Shown here: positions 1 through 13,380 of the stretch, piece by piece | How positions within the stretch are numbered: the first letter of the stretch is position 1 | Layout of the letters: every line of letters starts with the position of its first letter | The notes under the pieces: model-generated | Databases searched by the model: none | What the model was told of the DNA's origin: nothing | Seen by the model: only the letters and a program-made list of their open reading frames with translations | Source of the DNA: Luidia sarsii | Lineage: Eukaryota > Echinodermata > Asteroidea > Paxillosida > Luidiidae | Assembly: GCA_949987565.1 (NCBI GenBank) | Contig: OX465105.1 | Coordinates: forward strand, 1,488,001-1,552,000 | Reading direction: 5' to 3' | DNA: 64,000 bases | Program-made: the position numbers and the translations under genes

Positions 1-56
1 TCATGTTTCAATACCACAATGAGCCTGACTGTGATACACGTCACTCTCCTGCCATG

Positions 57-112
57 TCATGTTTCAATACCGCAATGCGCCTGACTGTGATACACGTCAC
101 TCTCCTGCCATG
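57..112 (+). repeat. Reference monomer, closest to consensus
   Basis: This copy matches the majority base at every position I checked. Its landmarks are: CATG at both ends, so each junction reads CATGTCATG, an odd palindrome around a central T; CpG dinucleotides at monomer positions 15-16, 22-23 and 39-40 (bases 71-72, 78-79, 95-96); the palindrome GCGC at 21-24; the stop doublet TGA-CTG-TGA at 26-34; and a short dyad GTGA/TCAC at 31-34 and 41-44. The orientation assigned as plus is arbitrary. Confidence 0.9.
87..100. other. Dyad GTGA-(6)-TCAC in each monomer (example copy)
   Basis: Monomer positions 31-34 (GTGA) pair with 41-44 (TCAC) across a six-base loop. The overlapping pair TGAC (26-29) and GTCA (40-43) gives an alternative fold with a ten-base loop. 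Inside the right arm lie ACGT, itself a palindrome, and CGTCA, which matches the half-site of a cAMP-response element. The arms are only four base pairs, so a stable hairpin in duplex DNA is doubtful. The dyad survives in most monomers. It is lost in the 48-bp monomers and weakened in ACATC, ACAAGTC and TCTCTC variants. Confidence 0.45.
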
Positions 113-1512
113 TCATGTTTCAATACCGCAATGCGCCTGACTGTGATAAACATCACTCTCCTGCCATATCATGTTTCAATACCGCAATGAGCCTGACTGT
201 GATACACGTCACTCTACTGCCATGTCATGTTTCAATACCACAATGAGCCTGACTGTGATACACGTCACTCTCCTGCCATGTCATGTTTCAATACCGCAAT
301 GCGCCTGACTGTGATACACGTCACTCTCCTGCCATGTCATTTTTCAATACTACAATGCGCCTGACTGTGATACACGTCACTCTCCTGCCATGTCATGTTT
401 CAATACCACAATGCGCCTGACTGTGATACACGTCACTCTCCTGCCATGTCATGTTTCAATACCGCATTGCACTTGACTGTGATAAACATCACTCTCCTGC
501 CATATCATGTTTCAATACTGCAATGAGCCTGACTGTGATACACGTCACTCTCCTGCCATGTCATGTTTCAATACCGCAATGAGCCTGACTGTGATACACG
601 TCACTCTCCTGCCATGTCATGTTTCAATACCACAATGAGCCTGACTGTGTTACAAGTCACTCTCCTGCGATGTCATGTTTCAATACCGCAATGCGCCTGA
701 CTGTGATACACGTCACTCTCCTGCCATGTCATGTTTCAATACCGCAATGTGCTTGACTGTGATACACGTCACTCTCCTGCCATGTCATGTTTCAATACTG
801 CAATGAGACTGACTGTGATACACGTCACTTTCCTGCCATGTCATGTTTCAATACCGCAATGCGCCTGACTGTGATAAACATCACTCTCCTGCCATATCAT
901 ATTTCAATACCACAATGAGCCTGACTGTGATACATGTCACTCTACTGCCATGTCATGTTTCAATACCGCAATGCGCCTGACTGTGATACACGTCACTCTC
1001 CTGCCATGTCATGTTTCAATACCGCAATGAGCCTGACTGTGATACAAGTCACTCACCTGCCATGTCATGTTTCAATACTACAATGCGCCTGACTGTGATA
1101 CACGTCACTCTCCTGCCATGTCATGTTTCAATACCACAATGCGCCTGACTGTGATACACGTCACTCTCCTGCCATGTCATGTTTCAATACCGCATTGCGC
1201 TTGACTGTGATACACGTCACTCTCCTGCCATGTCATGTTTCAATACCGCAATGAGCCTGACTGTGATACACGTCACTCTCCTGCTATGTCATGTTTCAAT
1301 ACCACAATGCGCCTGACTGTGATACACGTCTCTCTCCTGTCATGTCATGACTCAATACAACAATGCGCCTGACTGGGATACACGTCACTCTCCTGCCATG
1401 TCATGTTTCAATACCGCAATGTGCCTGACTGTGATACACGTCACTCTCCTGCCATGTCATGTTTCAATACCGCAATGAGCCTGACTGTGATACACGTCAC
1501 TCCCCTGCCATG

Positions 1513-3696
1513 TCATGTTTCAATACCGCAATGCGCCTGACTGTGATAAACATCACTCTCCTGCCATATCATGTTTCAATACCGCAATGAGCCTGACTGT
1601 GATACACGTCACTCTCCTGCCATGTCATGTTTCAATACCACAATGAGCTTGACTGTGATACACGTCACTCTCCTGCCATGTCATGTTTCAATACCACAAT
1701 GAGCCTGACTGTGATACACGTCACTCTCCTGCCATGTCATGTTTCAATACTACAATGCGCCTGACTGTGATACACGTCACTCTCCTGCCATGTCATGTTT
1801 CAATACCACAATGCGCCTGACTGTGATACACGTCACTCTCCTGCCATGTCATGTTTCAATACCGCATTGCGCTTGACTGTGATAAACATCACTCTCCTGC
1901 CATATCATGTTTCAATACCGCAATGAGCCTGACTGTGATACACGTCACTCTCCTGACATGTCATGTTTCAATACCGCAATGCGCCTGACTGTGATACATG
2001 TCACTCTCCTGCCATGTCATGTTTCAATACCACAATGAGCCTGACTGTGTTACACGTCACTCTCCTGCGATGTCATGTTTCAATACCGCAATGCGCCTGA
2101 CTGTGATACACGTCACTCTCCTGCCATGTCATGTTTCAATACCGCAATGTGCCTGACTGTGATACACGTCACTCTCCTGCCATATCATGTTTCAATACCG
2201 CAATGAGACTGACTGTGATACACTTCACTCTCCTGCCATATCATGTTTCAATACCGCAATGAGACTGACTGTGATACACTTCACTTTCCTGCCATGTCAT
2301 GTTTCAATACCGCAATGCGCCTGACTGTGATACACGTCACTCTCCTGCCATGTCAAGTTTCAATACCACAAAGCGCCTGACTGTGATACACGTCACTCTC
2401 CTGCCATGTCTTGTTTTAATACCGCAATGCGCCAGACTGTGATACACGTCACTCTCCTGCCATGTCATGTTTCAATACCGCAATGAGACTGACTGTGATA
2501 CACGTCACTTTCCTGCCATGTCATGTTACAATACCGCAATGCGCCTGACTGTGATACACGTCACTCTCCTGCCATGTCATGTTTCAATACCACAATGCGC
2601 CTGAGTGTGATACACGTCACTCTACTGCCATGTCATGTTTCAATACCGCAATGCGCCTGACTGTGATACACGTCTCTCTCCTGTCATGTCATGATTCAAT
2701 ACCACAATGCGCGTGACTGGGATACACGTCTCTCTCCTGTCATGTCATGTTTTAATACCACAATGCGCCTGGCTGCGATACACGTCTCTCTCCTGCCATG
2801 TCATGTTGCAATACCAGTATGCGCCTGACTGTGATACACGTCACTCTCCTGCCATGTCATGTTTCAATACCGCAATGAGCCTGACTGTGATACACGTCAC
2901 TCCCCTGCCATGTCATGTTTCAATACCGCAATGCGCCTGACTGTGATAAACATCACTCTCCTGCCATATAATGTTTCAATACCGCAATGAGCCTGACTGT
3001 GATACACGTCACTCTCCTGCCATGTCATGTTTCAATACCGCAATGCGTCTGACTGTGATAAACATCACTCTCCTGCCATATCATGTTTCAATACCGCAAT
3101 GAGCCTGATTGTGATACACGTCACTCTACTGCCATGTCATGTTTCAATACCACAATGAGCCTGACTGTGATACACGTCACTCTCCTGCCATGTCATGTTT
3201 CAATACCGCAATGCGCCTGACTGTGATACACGTCACTCTCCTGCCATGTCATGTTTCAATACTACAATGCGCCTGACTGTGATACACGTCACTCTCCTGC
3301 CATGTCATGTTTCAATACCACAATGCGCCTGACTGTGATACACGTCACTCTCCTGCCATGTCATGTTTCAATACCGCATTGCACTTGACTGTGATAAACA
3401 TCACTCTCCTGCCATATCATGTTTCAATACTGCAATGAGCCTGACTGTGATACACGTCACTCTTCTGCCATGTCATGTTTCAATACCGCAATGCGCCTGA
3501 CTGTGATACACGTCACTCTCCTGCCATGTCATGTTTCAATACCACAATGAGCCTGACTGTGTTACACGTCACTCTCCTGCGATGTCATGTTTCAATACCG
3601 CAATGCGCCTGACTGTGATACACGTCACTCTCCTGCCATGTCATGTTTCAATACCGCAATGCGCCTGACTGTGATAAACATCACTCTCCTGCCATA
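1513..3696. repeat. 39-monomer tandem unit, copy 1
   Basis: Variant monomers here recur 2,184 bp (39 monomers) downstream, falling to 2,128 bp (38 monomers) after a duplicated monomer at 2,185-2,296 that the second copy has only once. Linking marks are GAGCTTGACTG (1,641 and 3,825), CTGACATG (1,949 and 4,133) and the GTGACTGGGATACACG monomer (2,713 and 4,841). Identity ends near 3,660 against 5,788. Confidence 0.75.
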
Positions 3697-5788
3697 TCAT
3701 GTTTCAATACCGCAATGCGCCTGACTGTGATAAACATCACTCTCCTGCCATATCATGTTTCAATACCGCAATGAGCCTGACTGTGATACACGTCACTCTC
3801 CTGCCATGTCATGTTTCAATACCAAAATGAGCTTGACTGTGATACACGTCACTCTCCTGCCATGTCATGTTTCAATACCACAATGAGCCTGACTGTGATA
3901 CACGTCACTCTCCTGCCATGTCATGTTTCAATACTACAATGCGCCTGACTGTGATACACGTCACTCTCCTGCCATGTCATGTTTCAATACCACAATGCGC
4001 CTGACTGTGATACACGTCACTCTCCTGCCATGTCATGTTTCAATACCGCATTGCGCTTGACTGTGATAAACATCACTCTCCTGCCATATCATGTTTCAAT
4101 ACCGCAATGAGCCTGACTGTGATACACGTCACTCTCCTGACATGTCATGTTTCAATACCGCAATGCGCCTGACTGTGATACATGTCACTCTCCTGCCATG
4201 TCATGTTTCAATACCACAATGAGCCTGACTGTGTTACACGTCACTCTCCTGCGATGTCATGTTTCAATACCGCAATGCGCCTGACTGTGATACACGTCAC
4301 TCTCCTGCCATGTCATGTTTCAATACCGCAATGTGCCTGACTGTGATACACGTCACTCTCCTGCCATATCATGTTTCAATACCGCAATGAGACTGACTGT
4401 GATACACTTCACTTTCCTGCCATGTCATGTTTCAATACCGCAATGCGCCTGACTGTGATACACGTCACTCTCCTGCCATGTCAAGTTTCAATACCACAAA
4501 GCGCCTGACTGTGATACACGTCACTCTCCTGCCATGTCTTGTTTTAATACCGCAATGCGCCAGACTGTGATACACGTCACTCTCCTGCCATGTCATGTTT
4601 CAATACCGCAATGAGACTGACTGTGATACACGTCACTTTCCTGCCATGTCATGTTACAATACCGCAATGCGCCTGACTGTGATACACGTCACTCTCCTGC
4701 CATGTCATGTTTCAATACCACAATGCGCCTGAGTGTGATACACGTCACTCTACTGCCATGTCATGTTTCAATACCGCAATGCGCCTGACTGTGATACACG
4801 TCTCTCTCCTGTCATGTCATGATTCAATACCACAATGCGCGTGACTGGGATACACGTCTCTCTCCTGTCATGTCATGTTTTAATACCACAATGCGCCTGG
4901 CTGCGATACACGTCTCTCTCCTGCCATGTCATGTTGCAATACCAGTATGCAACTGACTGTGATACACGTCACTCTCCTGCCATGTCATGTTTCAATACCG
5001 CAATGAGCCTGACTGTGATACACGTCACTCCCCTGCCATGTCATGTTTCAATACCGCAATGCGCCTGACTGTGATAAACATCACTCTCCTGCCATATCAT
5101 GTTTCAATACCGCAATGAGCCTGACTGTGATACACGTCACTCTCCTGCCATGTCATGTTTCAATACCGCAATGCGTCTGACTGTGATAAACATCACTCTC
5201 CTGCCATATCATGTTTCAATACCGCAATGAGCCTGATTGTGATACACGTCACTCTACTGCCATGTCATGTTTCAATACCACAATGAGCCTGACTGTGATA
5301 CACGTCACTCTCCTGCCATGTCATGTTTCAATACCGCAATGCGCCTGACTGTGATACACGTCACTCTCCTGCCATGTCATGTTTCAATACTACAATGCGC
5401 CTGACTGTGATACACGTCACTCTCCTGCCATGTCATGTTTCAATACCACAATGCGCCTGACTGTGATACACGTCACTCTCCTGCCATGTCATGTTTCAAT
5501 ACCGCATTGCACTTGACTGTGATAAACATCACTCTCCTGCCATATCATGTTTCAATACTGCAATGAGCCTGACTGTGATACACGTCACTCTTCTGCCATG
5601 TCATGTTTCAATACCGCAATGCGCCTGACTGTGATACACGTCACTCTCCTGCCATGTCATGTTTCAATACCACAATGAGCCTGACTGTGTTACACGTCAC
5701 TCTCCTGCGATGTCATGTTTCAATACCGCAATGCGCCTGACTGTGATACACGTCACTCTCCTGCCATGTCATGTTTCAATACCGCAAT
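3697..5788. repeat. 38-monomer tandem unit, copy 2
   Basis: Tandem partner of 1,513-3,696. Distinguishing changes are ACCAAAATG at 3,821, where copy 1 has ACCACAATG, CAACTGACTG near 4,950, where copy 1 has GCGCCTGACTG, and CCATATC near 5,093, where copy 1 has CCATATA. Bases after 5,788 instead follow 749 onward at an offset of 5,040 bp (90 monomers), so this is a crossover point between two paths through the array. Confidence 0.7.
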
Positions 5789-7322
5789 GTGCCTGACTGT
5801 GATACACGTCACTCTCCTGCCATGTCATGTTTCAATACTGCAATGAGACGGACTGTGATACACGTCACTTTCCTGCCATGTCATGTTTCAATACCGCAAT
5901 GCGCCTGACTGTGATAAACATCACTCTCCTGCCATATCATATTTCAATACCACAATGAGCCTGACTGTGATACACGTCACTCTACTGCCATGTCATGTTT
6001 CAATACCGCAATGCGCCTGACTGTGATACACGTCACTCTCCTGCCATGTCATGTTTCAATACCGCAATGAGCCTGACTGTGATACAAGTCACTCACCTGC
6101 CATGTCATGTTTCAATACTACAATGCGCCTGACTGTGATACACGTCACCCTCCTGCCATGTCATGTTTCAATACCACAATGCGCCTGACTGTGATACACG
6201 TCACTCTCCTGCCATGTCATGTTTCAATACCGCATTGCGCTTGACTGTGATACACGTCACTCTCCTGCCATATCATGTTTCAATACCGCAATGAGCCTGA
6301 CTGGGATACACGTCACTCTCCTGCCATGTCATGTTTCAATACCGCATTGCGCTTGACTGTGATACACGTCACTCTCCTGCCATTTCATGTTTCAATACCG
6401 CAATGAGCCTGACTGTGATACACGTCACTCTCTTGCCATGTCATGTTTCAATACCGCAATGAGCCTGACTGTGATACACGTCACTCCCCTGCCATGTCAT
6501 GTTTCAATACCGCAATGCGCCTGACTGTGATAAACATCACTCTCCTGCCATGTCATGTTTCAATACCGCATTGCGCTTGACTGTGATAAACATCACTCTC
6601 CTGCCATATCATGTTTCAATACCGCAATGAGCCTGACTGTGATACACGTCACTCTCCTGACATGTCATGTTTCAATACCGCAATGCGCCTGACTGTGATA
6701 CATGTCACTCTCCTGCCATGTCATGTTTCAATACCACAATGAGCCTGACTGTGTTACACGTCACTCTCCTGCGATGTCATGTTTCAATACCGCAATGCGC
6801 CTGACTGTGATACACGTCACTCTCCTGCCATGTCATGTTTCAATACCGCAATGTGCCTGACTGTGATACACGTCACTCTCCTGCCATGTCATGTTTCAAT
6901 ACCGCAATGAGACTGACTGTGATACACTTCACTTTCCTGCCATGTCATGTTTCAATACCGCAATGCGCCTGACTGTGATACACGTCACTCTCCTGCCATG
7001 TCAAGTTTCAATACCACAAAGCGCCTGACTGTGATACACGTCACTCTCCTGCCATGTCTTGTTTTAATACCGCAATGCGCCAGACTGTGATACACGTCAC
7101 TCTCCTGCCATGTCATGTTTCAATACCGCAATGAGACTGACTGTGATACACGTCACTTTCCTGCCATGTCATGTTACAATACCGCAATGCGCCTGACTGT
7201 GATACACGTCACTCTCCTGCCATGTCATGTTTCAATACCACAATGCGCCTGAGTGTGATACACGTCACTCTACTGCCATGTCATGTTTCAATACCGCAAT
7301 GCGCCTGACTGTGATACACGTC

Positions 7323-7728
7323 ACTCTCCCGCCATGTCATGTTTCAATACCGCAATGAGCCTGACTGTGATACACGTCACTCTCCTGCCATGTCATGTTT
7401 CAATACCGCAATAAGCCTGACTGTGATACACGTCACTCTCCTGCCATGTCATGTTTCAATACCACAATGAGCCTGACTGTGATAAACATCACTCTCCTGC
7501 CATATCATGTTTCAATACCGCATTGCGCCTGACTGTGATAAACATCACTCTCCTGCCATGTCATGTTTCAATACCACAATGAGCCTGACTGTGATACACG
7601 TCACTCTACTGCCATGTCATGTTTCAATACCACAATGAGCCTGACTGTGATAAACATCACTCTCCTGCCATATCATGTTTCAATACCGCAATGAGCCTGA
7701 CTGTGATACACGTCACTCTACTGCCATG
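7323..7728. repeat. Junction stretch between the two large blocks
   Basis: About seven monomers lie between the copies of the large block. They carry CTCCCGCC (7,326), a mark otherwise typical of the far-right domain, CCGCAATAAGCC (7,407), and CATTGCGCC with TAAACATCAC. I found no matching run of these monomers elsewhere in the left domain. The stretch may be a remnant of sequence that flanked the original block. Confidence 0.5.
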
Positions 7729-10700
7729 TCATGTTTCAATACCACAATGAGCCTGACTGTGATACACGTCACTCTCCTGCCATGTCATGTTTCAATACCG
7801 CAATGCGCCTGACTGTGATACACGTCACTCTCCTGCCATGTCATGTTTCAATACCGCAATGCGCCTGACTGTGATAAACATCACTCTCCTGCCATATCAT
7901 GTTTCAATACCGCAATGAGCCTGACTGTGATACACGTCACTCTACTGCCATGTCATGTTTCAATACCACAATGAGCCTGACTGTGATACACGTCACTCTC
8001 CTGCCATGTCATGTTTCAATACCGCAATGCGCCTGACTGTGATACACGTCACTCTCCTGCCATGTCATTTTTCAATACTACAATGCGCCTGACTGTGATA
8101 CACGTCACTCTCCTGCCATGTCATGTTTCAATACCACAATGCGCCTGACTGTGATACACGTCACTCTCCTGCCATGTCATGTTTCAATACCGCATTGCAC
8201 TTGACTGTGATAAACATCACTCTCCTGCCATATCATGTTTCAATACTGCAATGAGCCTGACTGTGATACACGTCACTCTCCTGCCATGTCATGTTTCAAT
8301 ACCGCAATGAGCCTGACTGTGATACACGTCACTCTCCTGCCATGTCATGTTTCAATACCACAATGAGCCTGACTGTGTTACAAGTCACTCTCCTGCGATG
8401 TCATGTTTCAATACCGCAATGCGCCTGACTGTGATACACGTCACTCTCCTGCCATGTCATGTTTCAATACCGCAATGTGCTTGACTGTGATACACGTCAC
8501 TCTCCTGCCATGTCATGTTTCAATACTGCAATGAGACTGACTGTGATACACGTCACTTTCCTGCCATGTCATGTTTCAATACCGCAATGCGCCTGACTGT
8601 GATAAACATCACTCTCCTGCCATATCATATTTCAATACCACAATGAGCCTGACTGTGATACATGTCACTCTACTGCCATGTCATGTTTCAATACCGCAAT
8701 GCGCCTGACTGTGATACACGTCACTCTCCTGCCATGTCATGTTTCAATACCGCAATGAGCCTGACTGTGATACAAGTCACTCACCTGCCATGTCATGTTT
8801 CAATACTACAATGCGCCTGACTGTGATACACGTCACTCTCCTGCCATGTCATGTTTCAATACCACAATGCGCCTGACTGTGATACACGTCACTCTCCTGC
8901 CATGTCATGTTTCAATACCGCATTGCGCTTGACTGTGATACACGTCACTCTCCTGCCATGTCATGTTTCAATACCGCAATGAGCCTGACTGTGATACACG
9001 TCACTCTCCTGCTATGTCATGTTTCAATACCACAATGCGCCTGACTGTGATACACGTCTCTCTCCTGTCATGTCATGACTCAATACAACAATGCGCCTGA
9101 CTGGGATACACGTCACTCTCCTGCCATGTCATGTTTCAATACCGCAATGTGCCTGACTGTGATACACGTCACTCTCCTGCCATGTCATGTTTCAATACCG
9201 CAATGAGCCTGACTGTGATACACGTCACTCCCCTGCCATGTCATGTTTCAATACCGCAATGCGCCTGACTGTGATAAACATCACTCTCCTGCCATATCAT
9301 GTTTCAATACCGCAATGAGCCTGACTGTGATACACGTCACTCTCCTGCCATGTCATGTTTCAATACCACAATGAGCTTGACTGTGATACACGTCACTCTC
9401 CTGCCATGTCATGTTTCAATACCACAATGAGCCTGACTGTGATACACGTCACTCTCCTGCCATGTCATGTTTCAATACTACAATGCGCCTGACTGTGATA
9501 CACGTCACTCTCCTGCCATGTCATGTTTCAATACCACAATGCGCCTGACTGTGATACACGTCACTCTCCTGCCATGTCATGTTTCAATACCGCATTGCGC
9601 TTGACTGTGATAAACATCACTCTCCTGCCATATCATGTTTCAATACCGCAATGAGCCTGACTGTGATACACGTCACTCTCCTGACATGTCATGTTTCAAT
9701 ACCGCAATGCGCCTGACTGTGATACATGTCACTCTCCTGCCATGTCATGTTTCAATACCACAATGAGCCTGACTGTGTTACACGTCACTCTCCTGCGATG
9801 TCATGTTTCAATACCGCAATGCGCCTGACTGTGATACACGTCACTCTCCTGCCATGTCATGTTTCAATACCGCAATGTGCCTGACTGTGATACACGTCAC
9901 TCTCCTGCCATATCATGTTTCAATACCGCAATGAGACTGACTGTGATACACTTCACTCTCCTGCCATATCATGTTTCAATACCGCAATGAGACTGACTGT
10001 GATACACTTCACTTTCCTGCCATGTCATGTTTCAATACCGCAATGCGCCTGACTGTGATACACGTCACTCTCCTGCCATGTCAAGTTTCAATACCACAAA
10101 GCGCCTGACTGTGATACACGTCACTCTCCTGCCATGTCTTGTTTTAATACCGCAATGCGCCAGACTGTGATACACGTCACTCTCCTGCCATGTCATGTTT
10201 CAATACCGCAATGAGACTGACTGTGATACACGTCACTTTCCTGCCATGTCATGTTACAATACCGCAATGCGCCTGACTGTGATACACGTCACTCTACTGC
10301 CATGTCATGTTTCAATACCGCAATGCGCCTGACTGTGATACACGTCTCTCTCCTGTCATGTCATGATTCAATACCACAATGCGCGTGACTGGGATACACG
10401 TCTCTCTCCTGTCATGTCATGTTTTAATACCACAATGCGCCTGGCTGCGATACACGTCTCTCTCCTGCCATGTCATGTTGCAATATCAGTATGCGCCTGA
10501 CTGTGATACACGTCACTCTCCTGCCATGTCATGTTTCAATACCGCAATGAGCCTGACTGTGATACACGTCACTCCCCTGCCATGTCATGTTTCAATACCG
10601 CAATGCGCCTGACTGTGATAAACATCACTCTCCTGCCATATAATGTTTCAATACCGCAATGAGCCTGACTGTGATACACGTCACTCTCCTGCCATGTCAT

Positions 10701-11700
10701 GTTTCAATACCGCAATGCGTCTGACTGTGATAAACATCACTCTCCTGCCATATCATGTTTCAATACCGCAATGAGCCTGATTGTGATACACGTCACTCTA
10801 CTGCCATGTCATGTTTCAATACCACAATGAGCCTGACTGTGATACACGTCACTCTCCTGCCATGTCATGTTTCAATACCGCAATGCGCCTGACTGTGATA
10901 CACGTCACTCTCCTGCCATGTCATGTTTCAATACTACAATGCGCCTGACTGTGATACACGTCACTCTCCTGCCATGTCATGTTTCAATACCACAATGCGC
11001 CTGACTGTGATACACGTCACTCTCCTGCCATGTCATGTTTCAATACCGCATTGCACTTGACTGTGATAAACATCACTCTCCTGCCATATCATGTTTCAAT
11101 ACTGCAATGAGCCTGACTGTGATACACGTCACTCTTCTGCCATGTCATGTTTCAATACCGCAATGCGCCTGACTGTGATACACGTCACTCTCCTGCCATG
11201 TCATGTTTCAATACCACAATGAGCCTGACTGTGTTACACGTCACTCTCCTGCGATGTCATGTTTCAATACCGCAATGCGCCTGACTGTGATACACGTCAC
11301 TCTCCTGCCATGTCATGTTTCAATACCGCAATGCGCCTGACTGTGATAAACATCACTCTCCTGCCATATCATGTTTCAATACCGCAATGCGCCTGACTGT
11401 GATAAACATCACTCTCCTGCCATATCATGTTTCAATACCGCAATGAGCCTGACTGTGATACACGTCACTCTCCTGCCATGTCATGTTTCAATACCAAAAT
11501 GAGCTTGACTGTGATACACGTCACTCTCCTGCCATGTCATGTTTCAATACCACAATGAGCCTGACTGTGATACACGTCACTCTCCTGCCATGTCATGTTT
11601 CAATACTACAATGCGCCTGACTGTGATACACGTCACTCTCCTGCCATGTCATGTTTCAATACCACAATGCGCCTGACTGTGATACACGTCACTCTCCTGC

Positions 11701-12540
11701 CATGTCATGTTTCAATACCGCATTGCGCTTGACTGTGATAAACATCACTCTCCTGCCATATCATGTTTCAATACCGCAATGAGCCTGACTGTGATACACG
11801 TCACTCTCCTGACATGTCATGTTTCAATACCGCAATGCGCCTGACTGTGATACATGTCACTCTCCTGCCATGTCATGTTTCAATACCACAATGAGCCTGA
11901 CTGTGTTACACGTCACTCTCCTGCGATGTCATGTTTCAATACCGCAATGCGCCTGACTGTGATACACGTCACTCTCCTGCCATGTCATGTTTCAATACCG
12001 CAATGTGCCTGACTGTGATACACGTCACTCTCCTGCCATATCATGTTTCAATACCGCAATGAGACTGACTGTGATACACTTCACTTTCCTGCCATGTCAT
12101 GTTTCAATACCGCAATGCGCCTGACTGTGATACACGTCACTCTCCTGCCATGTCAAGTTTCAATACCACAAAGCGCCTGACTGTGATACACGTCACTCTC
12201 CTGCCATGTCTTGTTTTAATACCGCAATGCGCCAGACTGTGATACACGTCACTCTCCTGCCATGTCATGTTTCAATACCGCAATGAGACTGACTGTGATA
12301 CACGTCACTTTCCTGCCATGTCATGTTACAATACCGCAATGCGCCTGACTGTGATACACGTCACTCTGCTGCCATGTCATGTTTCAATACCACAATGCGC
12401 CTGAGTGTGATACACGTCACTCTACTGCCATGTCATGTTTCAATACCGCAATGCGCCTGACTGTGATACACGTCTCTCTCCTGTCATGTCATGATTCAAT
12501 ACCACAATGCGCGTGACTGGGATACACGTCTCTCTCCTGT
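11701..12540. repeat. Exact 840-bp tandem duplication, copy 1
   Basis: Fifteen monomers, identical base for base by my reading to 12,541-13,380, with identity running on to 12,552/13,392. The shared private change CTCTGCTGCC (12,365 and 13,205) shows that the pair arose after that mutation. Left of the unit the copies differ (CTCCTGC against CTCCTGT). Confidence 0.9.
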
Positions 12541-13380
12541 CATGTCATGTTTCAATACCGCATTGCGCTTGACTGTGATAAACATCACTCTCCTGCCATA
12601 TCATGTTTCAATACCGCAATGAGCCTGACTGTGATACACGTCACTCTCCTGACATGTCATGTTTCAATACCGCAATGCGCCTGACTGTGATACATGTCAC
12701 TCTCCTGCCATGTCATGTTTCAATACCACAATGAGCCTGACTGTGTTACACGTCACTCTCCTGCGATGTCATGTTTCAATACCGCAATGCGCCTGACTGT
12801 GATACACGTCACTCTCCTGCCATGTCATGTTTCAATACCGCAATGTGCCTGACTGTGATACACGTCACTCTCCTGCCATATCATGTTTCAATACCGCAAT
12901 GAGACTGACTGTGATACACTTCACTTTCCTGCCATGTCATGTTTCAATACCGCAATGCGCCTGACTGTGATACACGTCACTCTCCTGCCATGTCAAGTTT
13001 CAATACCACAAAGCGCCTGACTGTGATACACGTCACTCTCCTGCCATGTCTTGTTTTAATACCGCAATGCGCCAGACTGTGATACACGTCACTCTCCTGC
13101 CATGTCATGTTTCAATACCGCAATGAGACTGACTGTGATACACGTCACTTTCCTGCCATGTCATGTTACAATACCGCAATGCGCCTGACTGTGATACACG
13201 TCACTCTGCTGCCATGTCATGTTTCAATACCACAATGCGCCTGAGTGTGATACACGTCACTCTACTGCCATGTCATGTTTCAATACCGCAATGCGCCTGA
13301 CTGTGATACACGTCTCTCTCCTGTCATGTCATGATTCAATACCACAATGCGCGTGACTGGGATACACGTCTCTCTCCTGT
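12541..13380. repeat. Exact 840-bp tandem duplication, copy 2
   Basis: The partner of 11,701-12,540. The junction near 12,541-12,552 joins a GTGACTGGGATACACGTCTC monomer to a CATTGCGCTTG monomer. In the related places at 2,750, 4,878 and 13,390 the next monomer is instead the TTTTAATACC type. This novel junction marks the duplication point. Confidence 0.9.

Larger units (their letters stand above)
1..7322. repeat. Large block, copy 1 of 2 (partner 7,729-16,002)
   Basis: Rare private variants recur at a fixed offset of 7,728 bp (138 monomers). TCATTTTTCAATACTAC is at 337 and 8,065, and TCATGACTCAATACAAC is at 1,345 and 9,073. Collinearity continues to base 7,322, which pairs with 16,002; beyond that the copies differ (TCACTC against TCTCTC). 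The offset drops to 7,672 after one monomer is lost near 10,305, then rises to 8,512 and 8,680 through gains of 15 and 3 monomers in the second copy. Confidence 0.85.

Noticed and set aside
53..65. CATGTCATG at every monomer junction as a binding site
   Set aside because: It is a consequence of CATG at both monomer ends. I know of no specific factor for it and see no extra conservation by eye.
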